Shown: piece after piece, positions 28,401 through 37,794 of the stretch | Layout of the letters: each line of letters opens with the position of its first letter | Position numbering within the stretch: position 1 is the first letter of the stretch | Assembly (NCBI GenBank): GCA_003864495.1 | Contig: ML133389.1 | Coordinates: 2,341,560 to 2,405,559 of the forward strand | Reading direction: 5' to 3' | DNA from: Nemopilema nomurai | Taxonomy: Eukaryota > Cnidaria > Scyphozoa > Rhizostomeae > Rhizostomatidae | Length of the DNA: 64,000 bases | Notes under the pieces: model-generated | Seen by the model: the letters and a program-made list of their open reading frames with translations, nothing else | Told to the model about the DNA's origin: nothing | Database searches by the model: none | Position numbers and translations under genes: made by a program

Positions 28401-31400
28401 CTTGACACTTCAATTGTTTTCAATCTTTTGGAATGGAGCTTTTAAAAAACAATGAAACCTTTTATTTGTAATTCCTGGCAATCCTAGATTGTTCTTTTTA
28501 AATTACTTAATATTTTCCTAAATTCAAAGGTTTAGGCCCAAACTTTTCAAGCTGAATGATTTCTAGGGAAATGATTTGATATTGTAAATAAGAATCTACC
28601 AATACCACTGAAACCATTTCAAGATTCATAACAAAAGATTGAAGCCTTAATAATATTGAATGGAATATTTAATTAGCAATAAATCTCCACAAATAATCAC
28701 TACAACAAAGCCTTTTACAGTTAATGGAAAACCTTTTGTTTTAGATTTTGTTATTTGAGAAGCAACTAGTTTATTAGCTTTTCTTTCCCACAGTCAGATA
28801 TTGACAATTACATGCAAATAAGTGTAGTTTTGTTTTCACAATTTAGGGAGACAACAATTCAGACTCCACAGAGAGAAAATATTTTTGACACTAACAGGCA
28901 ATTGTTATGAAATTGATAATCAAACCTAAGGTCAATTTCATGTTAGTTTCAAACAAAATAGTTTCCAAAAATTACAATATGATTGCATTTGGGAAGCATA
29001 AATAAAAATTTAGAGAGAGGGGCCAATTCAACAACAGCTGAGGGGTAACACATGCCACAAATAATTTTCTGCCCGACAGAAAAAGGTGGGTATAAGAAAG
29101 GTCACTCTAAAGTGCTAGATGTTTCAGAAGATGTATTTCTCAACTGAATTGACAAAATTATAAATATCTAAACTTCTCTAGAAACACATTGTGAGAAGTC
29201 AAACGTCAGAGGGGGCAAAGGGGTGTTTACCCTCAAAGATGAAGTGCAGAAAGTGAATTTAAAAAACAGCAAAGAAGAAAGAAATAACTTAGCCCTCCCT
29301 TGAGTGTGCTCATGCAATAAACTATCCTAAACCTCAGAGAAATGGGTCATTTGCTATTCAAATACGATGATATTCATTCATTTTCTATAATGAAGACACT
29401 TTTCTATTTAATGAAAGCATAGCTAAAGTTTTAAAATTTTGTAGCTCAGATAAAGCAACTAGTCTTTTGACATTGTCTTCTTCTAAAAAGATGTTTATGA
29501 CAGGGTGACATTTCAACTAAGACTAGCTTATACATTACAACTTAGGTAGGGTAACAAAAACTTGAATCTGTGATTTCATTCTTCAAAAGGCACCTAATAT
29601 CCTTGAAAACTTGAGTATCAAAGCTAAAACCAAACTCAATGATAAGGAATAGATGAAATACATAAGATTACCACATACATGCCAACATCTGGGCTACTCC
29701 TCTCCCTAAATTAGTTTATCAACTGAGAGACCCATTCATTTTGAGCATGATTTCTCAGTATAAAACCCAATTGTTTCTCTTATCAGATTGTTTTCATCCT
29801 CCTTTGTTATATTTAATTTGTTGTTATAAATTGTTATCTGTTAAATTCTTTAATCTTAATCGACAATTGTCTACATTAACTGAAAAAGGAGTTAATTATT
29901 CATATTAAGAAGAGATCTACTGGATCTTTCAGAATGGACCTTACAGTGCAAAAGAAATGGTTCTTTTGTAAATCTCAGAATCTCCCAGTGTTTTGATAAG
30001 GAAATATGGTTAGGTTTGCAAATAACAGCATCTGTCAAAGGCTAGAGGGTTCCCCAAAGTTGGGGAGAGATCAAAGGCAAATATTTTTACTTCAAATTGG
30101 GGTGTTTGTTAGAACATTTGATAGACAGGTATTGAATCTAGATTAAACTGAAGTTTAAAAGGAAATAATCAAGTTTATTATAAGTATTACAGTCTTAAAA
30201 ACATTGAATTTTAGTAAAACTTGTATAAGTGAGGGCTTTAGACAATGAAGTTAAAAAGCCCCTTCATTGAAGAGGGATGTCATCAAAGTTAACAGCCAGA
30301 CAGCCAGAGAAGAAAATGGGGCAGCTGCTCCCACAGCAACCTCCCCCTCCCCCCGAAAAAAACAAATCTCAGTTATTATAAGCCAAACACTTGTAATGTT
30401 TTTATTTGCAATTAATCAACATTTAAATAAATAAGTGATATGACGAGAGGTTGAAGAGGAATTCAAAGATCAAACAGAAATTGCTTGAGTTTCTGATTGC
30501 GTGGCGAGCAGTCTACCACAACAAAGTCTAGAGGTCAAGCAAACACTTGATAAAACTGCATGATTATCAATAATTTCTACACAAATAAAGCTTTATCTTA
30601 TCGCCAACTGCTCGAGGAGATAAAACATCAACTCTTGCTGCTAATCGGGACAACATAATATAATATCGCAGTCTGCCAGGCTCCTAAACAATGTTGCTTG
30701 AGCGAAAGTTTTTGATGCCACTCAAGTCTGACCTTGTCTCGCGTGCAAGAAAAACGGTGGACGGTTTTTGTTTATCAAACGCATTCACGATTTATCAACT
30801 GGAAAATGTCTTCATTACGCATTCCCTCTGACGAGTTGATTAATAAACATAAGTGATGAAAAGGGAAGCGGGCAAGAATTTCAATTTCGACGTGCGAGTT
30901 TGTCACCTCCACGAGGTCGTTAAAAAGCCGTGAAAAATTCACAACAATTTGTGGCAAATGCCTCAGACCAACACCAGAATTCCGACGACTCAGCCCAAAA
31001 AAATCAGTGAATATATCACTTATGAAATATTGCGAATATATAATCGCTGTAATAAATATTTGAACTCGGCATTGATTATAATAATAATTATGAAACACGA
31101 AGCTAATATATTTGTAGGCACGCCATTTTCGTGAAACAATTAATTAGAAACTTTGAATGAAACAAATAAAATAGATTTAACGAGAACCAAACGGAGGATT
31201 GGTGAAAAATAAACAAAAAGCTTTGAATTTCAAATGTAACGTATTTAAATTGTGGCACAAGGGGAATTTTCGTGGAGAAAAATTCGGCAAAGTGAAGTCA
31301 GGGTTTGGAGGTACTGCTTCTTATAAGCCACGCAGAAAGTTATTTGCCTGAAGAATTAAACTTCAGTTTGCGGATGCAACAGTTTCAATTAGAGCTTGTT

Positions 31401-31687
31401 TCGGTTATAATGCATTCATTGGTGCGCCCCATGAAACTTTTGATGGATTTACAAGGGTAACCATTCATTTCAAAACGCCGTTTATTGTGAAAAACGGCGC
31501 TACAAGATTGTGTGAAATGAAAATAAAATCATATATACCTGTCCAGGTATCCGTCGTTATCTGTGTCACAAGCTGCAAAAAGCCTCCTCAAGAAATCGTC
31601 CATTGACAGCTCGCTTGTGGAGGAGTCACTTGGTGAATTTTGATATTCAAAAATTGAATTGTCGCCATCATCAGAGCTTCTCAACAT
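10305..31687 (-). CDS. MCC: MCC-like EF-hand protein, first three coding exons (gene continues past left edge)
   Basis: This gene encodes the N-terminal 190 residues of a homolog of MCC (mutated in colorectal cancers, long EF-hand isoform), a cytoplasmic scaffold linked in vertebrates to Wnt signalling and cell migration. Coding exons, in transcript order, are 31539-31687, 14631-14896 and 10305-10459; the codon phases join exactly (2, 1, 0). An EF-hand loop, DTDNDGYLDRGD, spans the first junction at residues 41-52. Next comes a second, degenerate EF-like loop (QLGDGETGKISYEAF, residues 72-86), which aligns with the equally degenerate vertebrate QLGADENGKISFQDF. Exon 3 ends FLDIANR, matching vertebrate YLELANT just before the coiled coil. 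An in-frame stop nine bases before the ATG supports the start. The coiled-coil body is not in the window. Ninein or Rab11-FIP3 are alternatives, but they fit the EF-hand region less well. Confidence 0.75.
10460..14630. other. MCC-like intron 2
   Basis: About 4.2 kb without a supported gene. It contains an extremely AT-rich patch near 12630-12815 made of TATTA/ATATT motifs and a short GTGAGTTAGT run near 11217-11260. Its short open frames on both strands lack recognisable domains. Confidence 0.6.
12630..12815. repeat. AT-rich low-complexity patch
   Basis: The sequence is almost wholly A and T, with repeated ATACATTA, TATATAAT and CATTACTATATTAT motifs. It is simple AT-rich DNA that could form cruciform-like structures. 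Confidence 0.7.
14631..14896 (-). CDS. MCC: MCC-like coding exon 2
   Basis: A polypyrimidine tract and CGTAG acceptor precede it, and it ends at the donor GTAGGT. It encodes residues 50-138: the second half of the first EF-hand (RGDLEEVCKQLG), the second EF-like unit, and a Ser-, Asn- and Lys-rich linker ending KESKAEKL. The linker is low in complexity and probably unstructured. Confidence 0.8.
17625..18001. repeat. C-run dispersed repeat (AATAAGCCCCC family)
   Basis: Both ends consist of repeated units like CTCGAATAAGCCCCC, and the right end closes with GGGGGCTAATTCGAGGATTT, an inverted version of the left-end motif. The middle is AT-rich. Related pieces occur at 34867-34935 and 42888-42975. 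It looks like a small non-autonomous element with C-rich, partly inverted ends. Confidence 0.6.
18287..18575. repeat. Diverged tandem duplication of about 170 bp
   Basis: Two consecutive units share the phrases GGGATC, TTATAAAGGGT or TTTAAAGGGT, AGATAGGTGAC, a C-run, TTAAG(C/G)(G/T)GAAA, and (A/T)AGGATTC(G/A)(T/C)GAGAG. The spacing is about 170 bp. No coding function is evident. Confidence 0.55.
19350..19850. repeat. Minisatellite of CACACGACTTTATGGCC units
   Basis: The array has two parts. From 19360 to 19425 a 19 bp unit (CGACCTTGTTGCCCAGA plus two bases) repeats perfectly. From about 19490 to 19830 a variable unit of roughly 17-24 bp, CACACGACTTTATGGCC with many variants, repeats imperfectly. 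A 147-codon minus-strand frame crosses it but only encodes the repeat. Confidence 0.85.
21690..21880. repeat. G-rich minisatellite with GGAACGATCAGG units
   Basis: Head-to-tail units contain GGGAACGATCA(A/G)G followed by runs of G and AAAGGGGG or AAGATTAGGATGGGGGC. G runs of four to six bases occur throughout the plus strand. Confidence 0.7.
22742..22835. repeat. Short tandem array of ATGGGTAATAAAGACTC
   Basis: About five copies of an 18-19 bp unit, CATGGGTAATAAAG(A/G)(C/A)T, lie head to tail and are closely similar. Confidence 0.8.
23715..23835. repeat. Tandem AT-rich repeat of about 35-55 bp
   Basis: Three related segments carry GATTA(G/A)CATGGATTTGTCT or ACATGGATTTTTC followed by AATT or TAGTTGAAAT. 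They look like a small local duplication. Confidence 0.55.
25758..25875. mobile_element. Family-B MITE fragment (one terminal repeat)
   Basis: The block GAACAAGTGCTTTGTGTTAC, then AACTAGTTTTCGCATACTTA, then GTACTTTTTTCGTCCGA matches the terminal repeat of the 43 kb and 54 kb copies, then diverges. It is a single terminal arm without an interior. Confidence 0.65.
27334..27645. mobile_element. Family-A MITE, copy 1 (about 312 bp, TA flanks)
   Basis: The element begins CACGCTTTTTTATAAGGAAC and ends GGTTCCTTATAAAAAAGGCG, which are inverted repeats of each other. TA dinucleotides stand on both sides. The interior holds ATTTAAAGAACTTATACTAC and several internal AAGGAAC motifs, with no coding capacity. 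It matches the copy at 59015-59411. TA flanks suggest mobilisation by a Tc1/mariner-type transposase. Confidence 0.8.
31539..31687 (-). CDS. MCC: MCC-like coding exon 1
   Basis: The exon encodes residues 1-49 plus two bases, from ATG (31687) to the donor GTATAT. It starts MLRSSDDGDN, has an acidic and Ser-rich leader, then MDDFLRRLFAACDTDNDGYL, the entering helix and first half of the EF-hand loop. It has no valid ORF long enough to be noticed alone; it was found by asking what should precede the EF-hand half in exon 2. Confidence 0.75.
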
Positions 31688-32724
31688 TAGGCCAACCTAT
31701 GAAGCATCGGGAAACATTTACCGCAAAAGCTAAGCACAGTCCGTGGTTGTAATGCATCAAGGAAGCTGGTACCCTTTCCAAAAACACGTTTGTACTTAAT
31801 TATTAAGAAATTTTTGAATAAAACAAGCAATTCTCTTCAAAACCTGCCTCTAGGACCCGACCTTACTCAATTGTCCATCACAGCTTGCCTGTATGAGTTG
31901 ATCACATGGCACCTGAACAATCGAAATTAACAATCGATTCGAAAATCAATCGGCTAGACAATGCAAAAACAATGCCATTGTTTCTGATTAGCCAATAGAA
32001 CTTGAGCATTTCTGCAGATTCAGACAGGCCTTGCTCCAGCGCAGCAACAACTTCCCAGGAAATGAGTTGTAAAAGAATTTTTGCCACACGCTTCAATGTC
32101 AACACGACTCACTTTGGGAATGGATTAGAAATTACCTTTATCTCAGAAGATTCCACCAACGTGTGTCCTTAAAGTTGTTGTACCGAGACAATTGTGTAGC
32201 CAGCAAGTGCAAAAAAGTTACACTTATTTCTTTTTTTCAGAATTCTTCAAACGAACTATAGTATCAAAAAGCATCCCCCAAGAAGCAATTGGAAGGGGCA
32301 CTTCGCAAAATCCCACACTTTATATTCCTTTAAACCTTTCTTGATAAAGTCACTTTTCAATACATAAATTTCGACGCTGCTTCTTATAAGTAAAACAGAG
32401 TTTAAAAAATCCCATTCCAATGAAATTTCTGTTTTTACCCGTTCATTGTCAAAACAGTACAAAACTCAGACTTTGGTGAAACAATTTCAGGTATTCAAGA
32501 ACAAGATCCCATCATGATGAAAGACTTCTTTCAACAGTTAATGCAAATTTCCCTGAGGACGTGATAATGAAGCTTGCGTCGTGTATTAGACCTTTCAATG
32601 CCTGTCAAAAGTACTTGAAGAGGCTCAACAGAGTTGGATCGCTGCTTGTGTTTTTGCGATGCATACCCACAGGCGTGGCAAACCCAGCCCCCACACCGCC
32701 CCCAAATGAATCTCTAGAAAAAGC

Positions 32725-32818
32725 ATAGAGAGTGCGGGAAAGTAACCGACCCGAGCGAGACTCGAACTCACGACTCTGACTTTGTACGTCAAGTGCTCTA
32801 CCACTTAGCTATCGGGTC
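32725..32818 (-). mobile_element. tRNA-derived SINE head and tail
   Basis: On the minus strand 32748-32818 folds like a tRNA. The ends GACCCGA and TCGGGTC pair, there is an A-box-like GCTAAGTGGTAGAGC, an anticodon stem TTGAC/GTCAG, and a B-box GAGTTCGAGTCTC. The loop would read ACA, and no CCA follows. The same 3' tail (GGTTA, then CCCGCACTCTCTATG) follows related heads at 8 kb and 55.7 kb. Shared tails after tRNA-like heads mark a SINE family rather than a working tRNA gene. Confidence 0.75.
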
Positions 32819-33048
32819 ATGCTTTCAAGCCAGCACTCGAGGCCAAGCTATTTTTCTGCACTGCCCCCTCTTTTACCGATTGCAGAGGGGAGCCATCACA
32901 GCTCCATCGCAAAGTGCAAGGGACCTGTTGATGAGAGAGGACTGCCCACACCAGGAGGGCCATCGCAGCCCAACCACTGTAAAGTATTGAGGAAGAGAAA
33001 AGGTTGAGGCAACAGGATTTCTTACCTTTTCTCTAGAAAAATCTTAGT

Positions 33049-33367
33049 ACAGGCACCGCGGAGCGTTGAGAAAAGTGGGGGGTCTAAAAAAGTGGGGGGG
33101 CTAAAACCATTGAAAATGAGGCTTTATTGGTAGTTTATTACTAAGTATTTGACATTTTTTGCTGGACCCAAGTTTGATTGGTGACGAATGTCATAATTTT
33201 ACAGGCACCGCGGAGCAAGGGGGGGCTGAGGGGCCTTTAGCCCCCCACCTTTTGCAAGAAATGTCAAATATTAAGTAATAAACTACCATAAAGCCTTTTT
33301 TCAATGGTTTTAGCCCCCCCCCCACTTTTTAGACCCACTACTTTTCTCGACGCTCCGCGGTGCCTGT
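33049..33367. mobile_element. Fold-back element with 109 bp arms
   Basis: Arms at 33049-33157 and 33259-33367 are inverted copies of each other. Both ends read ACAGGCACCGCGGAGCG outwards, and both arms include GTAGTTTATTAC and GGTTTTAGCCCC. The 100 bp spacer contains a third copy of the end motif (ACAGGCACCGCGGAGC at 33201-33216), as if one element had inserted into another. There is no coding capacity. Confidence 0.85.
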
Positions 33368-34866
33368 TTTACCAACAATTTAGCAAAACCTGTCCCCACC
33401 CCCACAACACCACAATTTCCATTACTCAAAGCATGATATGAAATCACACAGCAACCAACCATCTGTGGGAAGGGGGAATAATCAAATACATTTGGCGAGT
33501 TTTGGTTCCTTTCTCAAAGGCTTGCCCCCTCGCCCCTTTCCTTGCACGCGCCCCTGGTCACACCTTGGCCACATCCTCTGAATACGTTCGCCTATGAGAC
33601 CAATACTATAAAAACTCGACTTGGTAGTGAAACAAGAGTACAAATATTTTTACGAGCAATGAAGCGCCTTCGGGCATCTGTAAACACGCCTATTTGTAAT
33701 GACAGCGTCGTTGGCATATTCAGTCAAATCAAACTGCATTGATAACAGCCGGATTCATTCGAACAGGCCCAATTCAAATAGAATCCCTCAGGCAAATATC
33801 CAACATACTGTCTAACTTGTTGCCTTCAATCTCTGCCAAATCCCCTCGCCCCGCAAACAACGTAACGCAAAAGTGAATAATCCTAAAAACAAAAGTGAAG
33901 TATTCTCATGTACATAAGGCCTTCCCTTAAAGATGCAACATTGTATAAGGAGGCAAAGGGGTTGCAGCTACCAAGGAGAGACGGAAATAGAACGGGGGTC
34001 GCAAAGTCTCAGAGTGTTCCAACTACTTTTGGCAGAGATTGCTGCTTTGACTCAAAATTTTCTTCATAAGGGACCAATCAACAGAAAACTAGGGGCGAAG
34101 TGACTTTGAGTCTAGAGTGACTTGGGCAAAGACTAGGGGAATGTTATCCTTGGTACCAGATTCACTATATGTAAAATTATAATAAGATAAATTATTAATA
34201 AAATAATGATTTTACTTTCCCTATTTTGTGACATAGCTAAAAAACCAGGAGTCATCAATCAAGCCATCATGAGTTAGCCAATATCTAAGATGAAATCTGT
34301 TTTCTTTTTTGATGTATTAGGCTGATTTTGTACCGCTTTGACCGGAGAGATCCCAAAGATTCAAATGGACCAAAGAGGCCAAAATGTACCTAAAAAGAAG
34401 TATCAATGCATTTTACTTCAAACGGGGTTTAGTGGTTTGTCACACGTGGTGGGTGAAGGATCAAACATTCACCCCTTTAAAAAGGGCCGCCGAGAGGGTT
34501 TGAGGGCCCTGGGACATAACTCAAATCTGTGGCCCTACACTTTGACATAAACAGTTTGGTGTTGCTTTATGAGGCCCCATACACTTAGAGTTCCCGGAGC
34601 AAATGCCCCCTCCCTTTCCCCCTTCTCAGCAGCTCTGCCTTTAATTTTAAGCACCCATTGGAAATAAGAGCAGGAAATCTCGATAAAGCGTGAAAACTAG
34701 ATATTGCATCGACTTTCTCGTACAAGGGAGCATATACCCCAATCCCCACTGTTTATACACTAACAAGGGGCTTAGCGTATCAGCTGAGTTTTTCAAAGAA
34801 ATTTACTGCCAATCGAGGGTACGGAGCTGAAATTGGGCTAGCAAGTGTCTGAGAGGTACGTGGCAT

Positions 34867-34935
34867 TACCGTAAATCCTTGAATTTGCCCCCTTCGAAAA
34901 AGCCCCCCCCCCTCGAATAAGCCCCCACCCTAGAA
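34867..34935. repeat. C-run dispersed repeat fragment
   Basis: The sequence GTAAATCCTTGAATTTGCCC, then TCGAAAAAGCCCC and CTCGAATAAGCCCCC matches the end of the repeat at 17625-18001. Confidence 0.65.
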
Positions 34936-36655
34936 ATTCAAATTGTAATTTTAGTGAAATTGGCGAGCGGCCCCTAGCGAGAAATATTACGATCTAAATA
35001 TCAAATTATTATTCTGAGACATCAAAGTCACTAGTTTTACTGAAGGGCCAAAACCAGCAGGGTACTTAGTAATCCCCATCAGGGGTACCCGAGCTTGCGT
35101 GGTGGGTGATTGGGGTACAGGCCCCTCTGTTTATGCCAGGTGTTAAAAGCTCACTTTTCTTTCACTTTGATCTAAATCTAATGCTGCAAGAAACGGATGT
35201 TTATGTCTATTAGTTACTGTCATTGCAAAAGGTGAAAGTGGGAGGTTCCACGAAAGGGGAAGAACCCCATACTTCAGGCACTCCGAAAATGGGTGGCGCC
35301 AAGAGGAGGGTGGGCTAGTTTACCCTCTGGGAAAAGGATACACGTGTTTTTCTTATTCTCTTAGCCCTCTCTCTTGATTTCGTGGTGACGCCGCGGCTGT
35401 CAAAAAACATTTCCAAACGGAGTTCATTTTAAAAGTGACAAAACTTGCTTTGTTGCATTCAGACACCGAGATGCTTCGCTAAACGCGCCCTTCTTTTAAA
35501 CGCCCCCTTTTTCAATCTTTTCCCAATAAACACCTTCCACTTCTGGAACCAAACTTATTTAGTTGTTAATCAGAGTTTTCTCAAGTCCGATCATCATTAG
35601 ATGTTTTCTTGAACAAATTGCCTTGGAAGAGTGAACAACTTTGATAAACCCTCTCTTTTGAAAGCCCCCTGAGATACCAAAAACTTTAATAAACATTTAA
35701 TTGAAGCATCACGGTACAAAGTTCTTTTTGGGGGTTTATTGTCCTGTAGAAAAAATCACTCCTTCTGCCGTTACTTTATCAGTTAATTAGGAAGATTTTT
35801 GCTTTGAAGAATGTAACAAGAAAAATACAAACATGGAATTATTCTAAGCAAATATCATATCACACATATACACAATCAATAACAGTACGCTCTCTGTACG
35901 AATAGCATCAACGTAACGACCGTGTAAACGAGGTTGCCCTTAGGCATTCCTCGCCTTTCATTAAAGCGTAAGTAGCGAGGCTGTAAAAGGTGATAACGAG
36001 GCTATAGAACAAAGAGGCCAGTATCGCGTCGTCGTTATTAACTACAAATGTGGCTGGTGAGCTCTGGAAAGACACATCTCCGGGGCTAACTAATAAATGT
36101 CTTGTTGCTACTTTGAATCGAATAACAACCATTGACTGGCCTAAAAGGGCTCGACTTTCGATCGTGATGACGTCATTACAACAAGGGCCGCTGTGATGAA
36201 CTCGGAAAAATAAAAGGTTTTGGTTTTGCACATAAAACATCCAGATCTCAAATCAAGGAAACACTCTAACAACTTCAAAGACGATAAACAAAGGAAGGAA
36301 AACTCTTCTTGTTTAAAGACAATAAATTCGAGATCCAATGGATCCTCGTAGAGGTACAATTATTAACACCCTTTAAATCATAAATAGAATCGAAAATAAT
36401 TAAAATAGATGCTTAGCTTCGACGGGGATGAAATTTACAACATTTTTATAAACGACTTACTAACGAAATCAGGAAATAAAGTATCGTTGGAAATTTGAAA
36501 GGTTAGTAGGTGAAACCAATGAGTAAAGCGAGGGGAGGAGATAATAAGTAAAAAGATGCTTTTTAAAATAAACAGAATATCATGAGAATATATTAAAAAA
36601 GAAATGTATAAACCATTAAAGGCATTAGAGCGGTTCTATGCCAGGTACGGTCTTG

Positions 36656-37085
36656 CCGGACACTGCCATCGGACATTTAAATGTCGGACACTTTGATGAC
36701 GTACTTCTTTTTAAGTAGATTCGCAGTCTCATTCGATAGACCCGGACAATAGAAAGCAATAGTGCAACTATTTACCGAGACGACTGTGCTGGAAAATGCT
36801 TACGCAGGACATTTAAATGTCGGACACATTTAAGAGACCGTAATGACTGAAGCTTGGAAAAATAGTTCAAATCATGTCGCAACTCAAGGTGGAAGCAAAT
36901 AAGAGAGAATCATAGGCACTATCTAAACTCTGAACATCAAAATGCAGTAACTTCAAAGGTTTGAACGCAAAGTTTTTGATAAATTGCAGAACTCGATAAG
37001 ATTTAAGTGTCCGACGGCAGTGTGCAAAGTCTGAATAACCATCAGAACCATTACTTATCAAGCGATACATTATAGTGTCCGACCT
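36656..37085. repeat. Inverted-repeat region with GGACATTTAAATGTCC palindromes
   Basis: CGGACACTGCCATCGGACAT at 36657 is answered by an inverted partner near 37004-37025 (TTTAAGTGTCCGACGGCAGT). Two near-perfect palindromes with core GGACATTTAAATGTC lie at about 36673 and 36806, and another GTGTCCGACC lies near 37076. It looks like a decayed inverted-repeat element. Confidence 0.55.
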
Positions 37086-37570
37086 TCAGAGAACACAATT
37101 TCAAATGGATGATGCTGTGTCTTTGGACTCACCGTAAGCGTGAAAGCAGAAAAAAGCATCATATTGGCGTGGCCTTGAAAGGTCGCACCTAAGCTTTAAT
37201 AATTTAACGAACATCATAAATGCTGTGTTAGATATACCCTAGGTACCAGACTCATTATTTTTATACATAGTGGGTCAGGTATCCAGGGTATGTTAGATAA
37301 GACATGTGTACGAAAACGGCAAGGCAAAACTTTTACTAAAAATGCTTCTAAAAAAACAATACATTATGTGCAAAAAAAAATTTCCAGTTATAAATGACTG
37401 ATTAATCTAGAGAATAAAACTACAAAAATCTACATTTCAAGATCAAGATCAGATCTAGAACGACTGGAAAACTTGTCCCGTGGAAATTAAATATTTTGGG
37501 GCCTGTCAGACACGTACTACTGCTCACAGGCTTCAACCTTTAACCTTTGACTTTTCACCTTTGACCTTTC

Positions 37571-37794
37571 TCAGTGTCTGTCATACATGGGATGGTTCTG
37601 CTGTCCACCTCTGTGTCGCCCTTGTCTGACTGCAGTGTCGTAACTTGGCAATGGCTCCTCTTGGGGTGCAATAGTAGGGGCAGTGGGGTTCCTTCGACCC
37701 CTTCGTGAAAGCGACCTAGGCAGGGTCAACTGCCGCGCAGGGGTACGAGACGGATTGCTACTTGGGGTGTGCACACTGCAAACCTTGATGAAAC
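37571..37794 (-). CDS. ADAM10: ADAM10 exon 14 (cytoplasmic tail, stop)
   Basis: It encodes residues 694-767 and the TGA at 37571-37573. [20 protein letters not shown] matches vertebrate [15 protein letters not shown]. The rest is basic and diverged, with RRGRR and LPSY motifs in place of the vertebrate proline-rich SH3 sites. Confidence 0.93.

Larger units (their letters stand above)
14897..31538. other. MCC-like intron 1 (about 16.6 kb)
   Basis: No convincing exon or gene was seen on either strand. Features inside are a C-run repeat (17625-18001), a diverged tandem duplication (18287-18575), a large minisatellite (19350-19850), a G-rich minisatellite (21690-21880), a short tandem array (22742-22835), a duplicated AT-rich unit (23715-23835), a family-B MITE fragment (25758-25875) and a family-A MITE (27334-27645). 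The stretch 27650-30700 is plain AT-rich DNA. Confidence 0.6.
31688..37570. other. Intergenic region between MCC-like and ADAM10 genes
   Basis: About 5.9 kb without a supported gene. The MCC-like promoter should lie at its left edge, although no clear TATA box is visible, and the ADAM10 3' UTR should lie at its right edge. It contains a tRNA-derived SINE, a 319 bp fold-back element, a C-run repeat and an inverted-repeat region near 36656-37085. Short open frames inside have no recognisable domain. Confidence 0.55.

Noticed and set aside
32748..32818. Functional tRNA gene
   Set aside because: It folds, but the loop reads an unlikely anticodon (ACA). The same tail follows related sequences elsewhere, so it is a SINE.
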